10,087 nt of DNA, taken from contig JACOZO010000071.1 in assembly GCA_016181325.1 (NCBI GenBank), forward strand, positions 1 through 10,087, written 5' to 3'. The notes beneath the pieces were generated by a model that ran no database searches, was not told where the DNA came from, and saw only the letters and a program-made list of their open reading frames with translations. A program made the translations under genes and the position numbers. The DNA is from Candidatus Woesearchaeota archaeon (GTDB lineage Archaea > Nanobdellota > Nanobdellia > Woesearchaeales > GW2011-AR4). Positions 5,412-10,087 of the stretch are shown one piece after another. Within the stretch, counting starts at the first letter, position 1. Each line of letters begins with the position of its first letter.

Positions 5412-5513
5412 TATTTACGACATGTCAAAAACCACCCGTCAATAGGCTTGTGGTTTTTGAGCATGCTCGGAAATATACTTCCTTCCATAAAATTAATGGT
5501 ATATTTACGACAT
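5412..5513. repeat. 12-bp direct repeat pair bounding a 90-bp unit
   Basis: TATTTACGACAT occurs at 5412-5423 and again at 5502-5513, exactly 90 bp apart start to start. The second copy abuts the L35Ae TATA box. Between the copies are a strong hairpin and an A/T-rich stretch with no ORF. The arrangement could be an insertion with target-site duplication, a tandem duplication whose middle has diverged, or a repeated regulatory site. Confidence 0.6.
5425..5460. repeat. Inverted repeat, 11-bp perfect stem
   Basis: TCAAAAACCAC (5425-5435) is the exact reverse complement of GTGGTTTTTGA (5450-5460), with a 14-nt loop. Just outside the stem CATG occurs on both sides (5421-5424 and 5462-5465), offset by one base, which extends the symmetry. 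It lies between the tRNA and L35Ae promoters. Possible roles are a small structured RNA, a regulator-binding site, or the end of a small mobile element. Confidence 0.6.
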
Positions 5514-5525
5514 ATTTAAATATAA
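5512..5525 (+). promoter_or_regulatory. TATA box of the L35Ae gene
   Basis: ATATTTAAATATAA contains the perfect palindrome ATATTTAAATAT and is centred about 27 nt before the L35Ae ATG, a leaderless arrangement. The symmetry means it could also serve transcription on the other strand. It directly follows the second copy of the 12-bp repeat. Confidence 0.65.
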
Positions 5526-5544
5526 TTCCTATTTTTCTCATGCA

Positions 5545-5802
5545 ATGGAAGGCGTAATAGTGCATTTTCGCGGAAGCTACAAGCTGAAAACCCCAAACCA
5601 CATGATAGTCCATGTCGATTCAGTTGACAGCAGGGACAAGGCTGCCAAGCTTGTGGGCAAAAGCGTGGCATGGAAAAGCCCGGCCGGGAAGGAATTAAAG
5701 GGAAAAGTGGCAAAAGAGCACGGCAATAGCGGCGCCTTAAGGGTCATTTTTGAAAGGGGAATGCCTGGGCAGAGTATAGGCGAGAAAGTCCTCATAAATT
5801 AG
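5545..5802 (+). CDS. rpl35ae: Large-subunit ribosomal protein L35Ae (eL33)
   Basis: A component of the large ribosomal subunit found in eukaryotes and a subset of archaea. At 85 aa it has the usual archaeal length. Family hallmarks are visible in order: the N-terminal beta strand EGVIVHFRGS (2-11), MIVHVDSVDSRDKAAKLVGKSVAW (20-43 region), GKELKGKVAKEHGNSGALRVIFERG (49-72 region), and the ending MPGQSIGEKVLI (73-84), a variant of LPGQ.iG..v.I. It is highly basic. The ATG lies 27 nt after the TATA centre. An ATG 5 nt earlier (5540) is in another frame. The gene stands alone, divergent from the tRNA and convergent with the exonuclease, whose stop is 12 bp away. Confidence 0.92.
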   Translation: MEGVIVHFRGSYKLKTPNHMIVHVDSVDSRDKAAKLVGKSVAWKSPAGKELKGKVAKEHGNSGALRVIFERGMPGQSIGEKVLIN

Positions 5803-5812
5803 GTATCACTAA

Positions 5813-5844
5813 TTTTATAATATTTTATTCTTTAAGTTTTTTAT
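5813..5844 (+). terminator. T-rich terminator after L35Ae
   Basis: The plus strand carries several T runs (TTTT, TTTTATTCTTT, TTTTTT) beginning 11 nt after the L35Ae stop. There is no hairpin, which is usual for archaeal intrinsic termination. The tract overlaps the antisense 3' end of the exonuclease gene, where it encodes the Lys/Asn/Ile-rich C-terminus. Confidence 0.5.
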
Positions 5845-6561
5845 TGCAGACTCAGCAACTTTCTTGAGGTTGATAATGTCATATTCATTATACTCTATCA
5901 GCAGATTGAGGTAGTATTCATCCCCGCTTGCCTTGTATATTCTCCAGAGTGTTAATGCATCACCGCCGTTAAACCTCTCCAAAATGCCATTTCTCCTTAT
6001 CCCGATGCTTCTTTCAATGTCCTTTAATCCGCCGGGCAATCCGGCTTTTCTTGTAATGGACTTGACATCAAAATGTGGGATTCTTGGCAATAATCCCGGG
6101 TATCTTTTGTTAAGGAAAGGCACATCAAAAGATGAGCCGTTGAAAGTGACCAGCAGCCTGTATTGCGACAATTCCCTCTTCAGGCTGTGGAAATCAAAAC
6201 TGCTCCTGAGCATGGTCTTTGTGGCTAAGCCATCATAAAGCCCTATCATGACAAGGCTGTCTCCCTCATAGATGCCTGTTGTTTCAATGTCAAGAAATAC
6301 TGCACTGTCCCTGAAAAAATCGTATAATCTCCACGTTTCGGAGCTTGGCAATAAATCAATGAAATAAGATGAATTAAGGCTGTAGAGCTCTTTCTTCGCC
6401 TCTTTCAGCCTTCTTTCATAATACAGTTTTCTTGCGTTGGAAATGCCTCTAATCTTTTTAGCATTTGCAAAATCATCCCAATCCCTTATCCCCTGCCCCC
6501 ATATGTTTCTCTCTAATTTCGCGCTTATTCTCTCCAACAATACAAAAGAATTCTGAATCAT
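5815..6561 (-). CDS. DEDDy 3'-5' exonuclease-like protein (YprB / RNase_H_2 type)
   Basis: A 248-aa predicted nuclease of the RNase H-like fold, resembling COG3359/PF13482 proteins. Residues 19-66 form a helical N-terminal region with WGQGIRDWDDFANA...GISNARK, a pattern common in this family. The exonuclease domain spans about 86-240. Motif I is FLDIETTG with Asp91 and Glu93, motif II is TFNGSSFDVPFL with Asp146, and motif III is Y224-N-E-Y-D228 (YxxxD). This gives a complete DEDDy set for two metal ions, so it is likely active. KDIERSIGI (180-188) is also typical. Substrate and physiological role (DNA repair or RNA processing) are not known for these archaeal members. The start is supported by a TATA box centred about 25 nt upstream, so it is not part of the spt5 transcript despite being next on the same strand. 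Confidence 0.82.
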   Translation of the reverse strand: MIQNSFVLLERISAKLERNIWGQGIRDWDDFANAKKIRGISNARKLYYERRLKEAKKELYSLNSSYFIDLLPSSETWRLYDFFRDSAVFLDIETTGIYEGDSLVMIGLYDGLATKTMLRSSFDFHSLKRELSQYRLLVTFNGSSFDVPFLNKRYPGLLPRIPHFDVKSITRKAGLPGGLKDIERSIGIRRNGILERFNGGDALTLWRIYKASGDEYYLNLLIEYNEYDIINLKKVAESAIKNLKNKIL

Positions 6562-6578
6562 AAGCCCTTTTAGAAATC

Positions 6579-6592
6579 CCTATTTAAATAGG
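6579..6592 (-). promoter_or_regulatory. Palindromic TATA box of the exonuclease gene
   Basis: CCTATTTAAATAGG is a perfect 14-bp palindrome centred about 25 nt upstream of the exonuclease ATG, giving a leaderless arrangement. The symmetry reaches past the TATA core into the bases where BRE contacts would lie, so a dimeric regulator could also bind. No divergent gene uses it. Confidence 0.65.
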
Positions 6593-6649
6593 CTGCGCAG
6601 GTGTTTGTCCAGTGGCAAGTGCAAATTAATAAGAAAGATCAGGAAGCGG

Positions 6650-7177
6650 CTAAAACCCGCCCTCATCGCTGCCTGTATCCTTTGCCTCGCGCTCAGGCTC
6701 GTCGCTCTCCCTTCTTATTACTTTAACAGCATCCATCTTCAGCGTCAATGGTATAGGGACAGCAGCCTCAAGAAGCTCCACAACAACCTCTTCTTTTGTC
6801 TTGTCAACCCTTGTGATCTTGGCGTTCTCCCTCTTGAATGGGCCTGTGATTATCTCCACGATGTCATTCTTCTGTATGTTGACCTCGTGCTTCACCTGCT
6901 CAAGCATGTGCTCAATCTCTGCATATTTCACCGGCTTTTCGAGTATGCCCCTTGCATATGGCACATTAAATGCGGCCTGCTCTGCATCGGTCTTGCTGGC
7001 TGCTTCCACAAATATGTAGCCACGCATCCCATGAGCCCTTATTACAGAATGGACTTCTATGTTCTTCTTCTTTTCGACGTTGGCCTTGACTAATTCAGCT
7101 ACCTGGTCTTCCCTGTTCGCCGTTGTCCTTAAGGCAAATATCGTATCTGCCTGCTGTCCTGCCTGTTCCTGTTCCAT
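6650..7177 (-). CDS. spt5: Transcription elongation factor Spt5 (NusG-like)
   Basis: The archaeal homologue of NusG/Spt5. It binds the RNA polymerase clamp with Spt4 and promotes processive elongation. At 175 aa it is slightly longer than many archaeal versions. The NGN domain is at about 12-95, with IFALRTTANREDQVAELV and the diagnostic HGMRGYIFVEA (49-59). The KOW domain is at about 100-155, with the motif EIITGPFKRENAKITRVD (108-125) and the hydrophobic strands EEVVVELL. An acidic tail follows (158-175). It lies downstream of ftsZ and secE, but an 82-bp gap with a T6 tract and TATA-like boxes suggests its own transcript. Confidence 0.92.
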   Translation of the reverse strand: MEQEQAGQQADTIFALRTTANREDQVAELVKANVEKKKNIEVHSVIRAHGMRGYIFVEAASKTDAEQAAFNVPYARGILEKPVKYAEIEHMLEQVKHEVNIQKNDIVEIITGPFKRENAKITRVDKTKEEVVVELLEAAVPIPLTLKMDAVKVIRRESDEPEREAKDTGSDEGGF

Positions 7178-7205
7178 TTTGATATAATAAACATAAGATT
7201 TAGTA

Positions 7206-7215
7206 GATATTTAAA
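7206..7215 (-). promoter_or_regulatory. Probable TATA box of spt5
   Basis: The minus strand reads TTTAAATATC, centred about 34 nt before the spt5 ATG, which predicts a leader of roughly 9 nt. A second box-like sequence, TTTAAATAA, lies further upstream (around 7235-7243 on the complement). Which one is used cannot be told from sequence. Confidence 0.5.
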
Positions 7216-7249
7216 GCTTAGTTATAAGTGCCATTATTTAAACCTATCC

Positions 7250-7255
7250 AAAAAA
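7250..7255 (-). terminator. T6 tract after secE
   Basis: TTTTTT on the minus strand begins 4 nt past the secE stop codon. Together with the spt5 TATA-like boxes just beyond, it suggests at least partial termination between secE and spt5. Confidence 0.4.
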
Positions 7256-7259
7256 GGTG

Positions 7260-7466
7260 CTATACTCCTCCCCCGAATATGCCTATCTTGGCCATCTGTA
7301 TCACGAATCCTATGAGCCCTATTATCAGTATGCCTATGCCAGCTACCTTCACAATTGTCTTGAATTCCATCGAATCGGGCTTTTTTGTGACCTTCAGCAC
7401 CCTGGCCGACTCCTGCAGAAATGACATTATCCTATATTTCCAGGACGCAGTGTTTTCAGGCTCCAT
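7260..7466 (-). CDS. secE: Preprotein translocase subunit SecE / Sec61-gamma
   Basis: A small essential subunit of the SecYE translocon that clamps SecY in the cytoplasmic membrane. The 68-aa length is typical of archaea. It has an amphipathic N-terminal helix (about 9-32) with SFLQESARVLKVTKKP, a classical Sec61-gamma segment, and one membrane helix at about 38-60 (TIVKVAGIGILIIGLIGFVIQM), ending in GGGV. The ATG begins 1 bp after the ftsZ stop and has no ribosome binding site, so translation is probably coupled to ftsZ. The gene order ftsZ-secE-spt5 supports the assignment. Confidence 0.92.
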   Translation of the reverse strand: MEPENTASWKYRIMSFLQESARVLKVTKKPDSMEFKTIVKVAGIGILIIGLIGFVIQMAKIGIFGGGV

Positions 7467-7467
7467 T

Positions 7468-8610
7468 TTAGTCCAGGAACTCTATGCCGAGATGCTGCTC
7501 CATCTCCTTTTTCTTGTTGTCTGTTGTCTTCTTTGCGCGGCCGAAAATCTGCGACGATTTCACTCCCGTGACAATTAGCATTGCCCTTAATGTCTTTTCC
7601 ATGTCCTTGTATATCTGGGCGCCCCATATTATTTTTGCGTCCTCGTCAAGTTTCCCGCTTATAGTTTCAACAACCTTCCTTGCCTCGTCAAGCGTCATGT
7701 CCTCTCCCCCGACCACATTGATAAGCGCTCCTGTCGCTCCAGAAATGTCAACGTCAAGCAAAGGATTGTTTATTGCATTCTCAACAGCCTCGGTAGCCCT
7801 GTTCTCTGTGTCACTTTCGCCGACGCCTATCAGCGCAACGCCGCCGCTTTTCATGACAGCCCTTATATCCGCGAAATCAAGGTTTACAAGCCCTGCTTTT
7901 GTCACAAGCTCCGCAATCCCTTTGACGGAGTTTGTAAGGATCTCATCGGCAACCTTGAATGCGGTATGCAGCGGCAGGTCAGGGGCAAGCTCAAGCAGCT
8001 TGTCGTTTGGAATAACTATCAGAGTATCAGCAATTTGCTCCATCTTCTCAAGGCCGGCAAGGGCATTCTCGTATCTCCTGTTGCCTTCCATGCTGAAAGG
8101 CATCGTAACAACACCGACAGTCAGCGCCCCAAGCTTCTTTGCTATCTCCGCGACCACCGGAGCTGATCCCGTGCCGGTGCCTCCTCCAAGTCCGCATGTA
8201 ATGAAGACCATGTCGCAGCCCTGGAGCGTTTTCTTGATTTCAGCTTCATTCTCCCTGGCAGCTTCCTCTCCCACTCTCGGGTCTGAGCCTGCGCCCATCC
8301 CCCTTGTGGTCTCTCTCCCAATCAGCACTTTCTTGTTGGCTGTTGTATAAAGAAGGTCCTGTGCATCTGTATTGACTGCAATCGAGTCAACGCCCACTAT
8401 GCCTACCTCAGCAATCCTGTTTATCGTGTTGTTTCCGGAGCCGCCGCAGCCTACAACCTTTATTGTTGCGCGCTGCTTTGCCAGAAGCTGCTCCAGCTCT
8501 GCATCTATGTTGAGAATCTCATCGCTCTTGCCGGCGTTTCTCGCATCATTGGGCATTAATTTTGGATTGTCCGCTGCCGGATTAGAAGTTTGCTGCATTA
8601 GCGTTGCCAC
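7468..8610 (-). CDS. ftsZ: Cell division GTPase FtsZ
   Basis: A tubulin-like GTPase that polymerises into the division ring. The product is 380 aa, with a 45-residue variable N-terminus. The GTP-binding site begins with VVGCGGSGNN (52-61), the tubulin signature GGGTGTG is at 142-148, and DPRVGEEAA lies at 110-118. The T7 synergy loop NLDFADIRAVM (243-253) carries Asp245 and Asp248, so hydrolysis should be intact. It ends with a basic linker and the short tail HLGIEFLD. The start is a GTG (complement of 8608-8610), supported by GAGGGG 6 nt upstream. An internal ATG (complement of 8596-8598) would give 376 aa. Archaea often carry two FtsZ paralogues, and this one cannot be assigned firmly to FtsZ1 or FtsZ2, although linkage to secE/spt5 is typical of FtsZ1. 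Confidence 0.96.
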   Translation of the reverse strand: MATLMQQTSNPAADNPKLMPNDARNAGKSDEILNIDAELEQLLAKQRATIKVVGCGGSGNNTINRIAEVGIVGVDSIAVNTDAQDLLYTTANKKVLIGRETTRGMGAGSDPRVGEEAARENEAEIKKTLQGCDMVFITCGLGGGTGTGSAPVVAEIAKKLGALTVGVVTMPFSMEGNRRYENALAGLEKMEQIADTLIVIPNDKLLELAPDLPLHTAFKVADEILTNSVKGIAELVTKAGLVNLDFADIRAVMKSGGVALIGVGESDTENRATEAVENAINNPLLDVDISGATGALINVVGGEDMTLDEARKVVETISGKLDEDAKIIWGAQIYKDMEKTLRAMLIVTGVKSSQIFGRAKKTTDNKKKEMEQHLGIEFLD

Positions 8611-8616
8611 ATAAAT

Positions 8617-8622
8617 CCCCTC
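8617..8622 (-). promoter_or_regulatory. Shine-Dalgarno site choosing the ftsZ start
   Basis: GAGGGG on the minus strand lies 6 nt before the GTG start and 4 nt before an overlapping out-of-frame ATG at 8612. It is 18 nt from the internal ATG, so it favours the GTG. ftsZ is one of the few genes here with a visible ribosome binding site. Confidence 0.5.
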
Positions 8623-8670
8623 TTTATCGGCGGAATCTGCCGGTTGGATAATGATTGGATTATCCCCAAC

Positions 8671-8684
8671 TAATATATAAACTT
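8671..8684 (-). promoter_or_regulatory. TATA box of the ftsZ-secE operon
   Basis: The minus strand reads AAGTTTATATATTA, a strong archaeal TATA box. Its centre predicts transcription start near 8652 and so a leader of about 42 nt. The box overlaps the TAA stop of the upstream FKBP gene, so the two transcription units are packed end to end. Confidence 0.65.
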
Positions 8685-9366
8685 ATTTGTTTTCCTGGAC
8701 TTTTTTCTCTTCTTGTGTAGTGAAAACGACTTTAGTTATGGATGGTATTGCCTCTTTGATCTCCTCATTGATCTGCTTCTGGAGCTCTTCCGGCATCTCA
8801 TGCTTCAGCCCCACGCTTGCAATGCCATTGTCGATGCTGACATTGAATTCATGCGATTTGCCGAAAGCGAGCCTGAGCATCGCCATTAGCTTGTCCTTGT
8901 CATCTTCAACAGCCTTCAGCACTTTTATGCTGTAGCTGACTTCCCTGCCTGCCAGGGGATGGTTGAAATCCACCATTGTCCTGCCGCCGCTCACAGTCCT
9001 TATCGTGCCGATTATGCCGTCGATATTGACCTGCAGCCCGGGAAATGGCTGCACCTTGCTCTCCCTGAACTTATTTGTGGGGATGAGCTGTATCAGCTTG
9101 GCGTCTTTCCTGCCGAACGCCTCCTCCGGCTGGAGCTCAAAATCATATTCTCTCCCGATTTCCTTTCCTATCAGCCTTGCGTCAAGCCCTTTCAGCAGGT
9201 GATTCTTGCCGATGCACACGACCATGCTTCCGTACTGGCCATTTTCATCGTAAATGTCATGCTTTTTCGCAATCTCAGCATCAGTCGTGTCAAAAACAGA
9301 ATTGTCATCCTTCAGCTTGCCGGTGTATTGCACTTCAACAAAATCATGATTTCTTATCGCAGCCAT
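8683..9366 (-). CDS. FKBP-type peptidyl-prolyl cis-trans isomerase, long archaeal (SlyD-like) type
   Basis: A folding helper that isomerises prolyl bonds, probably with chaperone activity. Numbering from the chosen start, the 227-aa product has an FKBP core with VEVQYTGKL (10-18), VFDTT (24-28), VVCIGKNHLLKGLD (49-62) and GREYDFELQPEEAFG (71-85). The typical archaeal insertion before VVCIG is present. An inserted flap (IF) domain covers about 86-135, and the core closes with FNHPLAGREVSYSIKVL (134-150). The C-terminal domain (about 155-227) matches the extra domain of long archaeal FKBPs. The ATG at 9366 is preferred because TTTATAAA is centred 28 nt before it. An upstream in-frame ATG at 9426 would lie on the far side of this box and add 20 residues (MNSGFTHTN...) that do not look like the family. 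Confidence 0.9.
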   Translation of the reverse strand: MAAIRNHDFVEVQYTGKLKDDNSVFDTTDAEIAKKHDIYDENGQYGSMVVCIGKNHLLKGLDARLIGKEIGREYDFELQPEEAFGRKDAKLIQLIPTNKFRESKVQPFPGLQVNIDGIIGTIRTVSGGRTMVDFNHPLAGREVSYSIKVLKAVEDDKDKLMAMLRLAFGKSHEFNVSIDNGIASVGLKHEMPEELQKQINEEIKEAIPSITKVVFTTQEEKKVQENK

Positions 9367-9390
9367 TTTACAGAAAGGGCAAAATAGAGA

Positions 9391-9398
9391 TTTATAAA
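9391..9398 (-). promoter_or_regulatory. TATA box of the FKBP gene
   Basis: TTTATAAA (flanked by C upstream and TC downstream on the minus strand) is centred about 28 nt before the ATG at 9366, giving a leaderless or nearly leaderless mRNA. It decides the start codon: the longer reading frame would begin upstream of its own promoter. Confidence 0.65.
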
Positions 9399-9429
9399 GG
9401 TTTGTGTGGGTAAAACCAGAATTCAATAA

Positions 9430-10077
9430 TCAGCTTATAGAAACAGTGGTGCTTGCGCTGTCAATGACTTTCCCTTCTGCATTTTTCTCCCGCAGGTGCA
9501 GTATGACTGTTTTATCCTGGTTCAGGTTGGAAAATGATTTCGGGGACAAAGATATTGTTCCTGTATATTTTTCTCCTGATTTTATGCCGGTCGCATAAGT
9601 GTGTGTGCCTCTAGGCTTGTCTGACATCGCATCTTCTGTGCTCTTGTCATAAGCAATGACGGTTACATAAGGGAAAAACACGCTGTCCTTGCCGTTTTCA
9701 ATCGTGAAAGTGGCGCTGTTGACATAGCCGAGCGTATCGCTTCTTTTCTCCCTGTCAACAGAAGTTATCAGGATTTCCACACTGCCGGATAACTGAGTCT
9801 TGGGTGCTTCCGCTGCAGGCTCAGCTTTCGGCTCTTCCTTGACCTCTACTTTTGCTTCCGCTGCAGGCTCTGTCTTTGCTTCAGCAGCAGGGACCGGCTC
9901 TGTCTTCACTTCCTCGGCAGGTTTCGGGGCTGCAGCGGCTGCGGCATTTGCATCCTGGCTCTGCGATTCTTCGCCGCTCTTGCCCAGGTTCTTATGCACA
10001 AATGCATAGTCATACCCTATGTATCCAATCAGCAGGATTATGATCAGAAGATAGGCAGCCTTTTCTATCTTTTTCAT
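9430..10077 (-). CDS. Membrane-anchored protein with Ala/Glu/Pro stalk and beta-rich outer domain
   Basis: No named family is recognised with confidence. The 215-aa product has a short basic N-terminus (MKKIEK), one membrane helix at about 8-26 (uncleaved anchor or signal anchor, no lipobox Cys), a low-complexity stalk at about 35-95 with repeated PAAEAKTE-like units, and a C-terminal domain at about 97-215. The last domain alternates hydrophobic strands (SVEILITSV, SATFTIENG, VFFPYVTVIAYD, TGTISLSP, KTVILHLREK, STTVSIS), which suggests an Ig-like or FxLYD-like beta sandwich outside the cell. The ATG is 10 bp from the window edge, so its promoter is not visible. It ends 63 bp before the FKBP start. 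Confidence 0.75.
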   Translation of the reverse strand: MKKIEKAAYLLIIILLIGYIGYDYAFVHKNLGKSGEESQSQDANAAAAAAPKPAEEVKTEPVPAAEAKTEPAAEAKVEVKEEPKAEPAAEAPKTQLSGSVEILITSVDREKRSDTLGYVNSATFTIENGKDSVFFPYVTVIAYDKSTEDAMSDKPRGTHTYATGIKSGEKYTGTISLSPKSFSNLNQDKTVILHLREKNAEGKVIDSASTTVSIS

Positions 10078-10087
10078 GTTGAATCTG

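Noticed and set aside
5412..5513. CRISPR-like repeat-spacer unit
   Set aside because: There are only two copies of a 12-bp repeat with a 78-bp interval that itself contains a hairpin, and no cas genes are nearby.
5363..5613. Plus- and minus-strand ORFs of about 62-64 aa through the tRNA/L35Ae intergenic region
   Set aside because: They cross the tRNA, the hairpin and the L35Ae coding start, have no promoter at the right distance, and their peptides look random.
7484..8350. 288-aa plus-strand open frame opposite ftsZ
   Set aside because: It lies wholly antisense to a strongly conserved gene, and its Ser/Ala/Pro-rich composition is that expected for the complement of ftsZ codons. It shows no recognisable domain or promoter.
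9367..9426. N-terminal extension of FKBP (CPFCK, thioredoxin-like CxxC)
   Set aside because: The extension lies across and upstream of the TATA box that would drive the gene, and it does not match the family. The CPFC motif is probably chance.
9430..10077. Lipoprotein substrate for the Lit-like protein
   Set aside because: No cysteine follows the membrane helix of this protein, so there is no lipobox.

Overview
The window looks like chromosomal DNA of an archaeon, probably one of the small-genome DPANN lineages (Woesearchaeota/Pacearchaeota-like; this rank is an inference). The archaeal call rests on ribosomal protein L35Ae (eL33), an archaeal Spt5 (NGN+KOW), a Sec61-gamma/SecE of 68 aa, an archaeal-type GluRS, a long archaeal FKBP with a typical insertion, a tRNA with an intron-like insertion, and many promoters whose TATA box is centred 24-28 nt before the start codon, as in leaderless archaeal mRNAs. 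There is no virus, CRISPR array or intact mobile element.

Layout. Positions 1-165 hold unassigned sequence and a promoter. At 166-1358 (+) lie two translationally coupled genes for coiled-coil proteins of unknown function, the first with a Met/Pro-rich tail. They converge on gltX (1364-3043, -). Next comes a minus-strand operon (4412 to 3111): a 52-aa small ORF, a 145-aa hydrophilic protein and a four-helix membrane protein of the DUF1461/Lit family. A thioredoxin (4472-4798, -) is divergent from a two-helix membrane protein (4897-5346, +). The 3' end of that membrane-protein gene runs antisense into a tRNA-Arg(CCT) gene (5308-5398, -) that carries a 16-nt insertion in its D-loop.

The tRNA and the L35Ae gene (5545-5802, +) are divergent. 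Between them is a 90-bp unit bounded by 12-bp direct repeats and containing a strong hairpin. L35Ae converges on a DEDDy exonuclease of the YprB/RNase_H_2 type (5815-6561, -). The right third is a minus-strand housekeeping block: a membrane-anchored 215-aa protein, a long FKBP peptidyl-prolyl isomerase, ftsZ, secE and spt5.

How the genes fit together. The window combines cell division (FtsZ), protein export (SecE), transcription elongation (Spt5), translation (GluRS, L35Ae, tRNA-Arg) and protein folding or redox (FKBP, thioredoxin). ftsZ-secE-spt5 is a well-known archaeal neighbourhood, but here spt5 appears to have its own promoter and no L11/L1 ribosomal genes follow it. The points most worth following up are the tRNA D-loop insertion, which a relaxed bulge-helix-bulge would remove to leave a canonical tRNA; the repeat-bounded 90-bp unit that may have separated the tRNA from a shared TATA box; and a Lit-type (bacterial lipoprotein transacylase) homologue in an archaeon, cotranscribed with two unknown genes.
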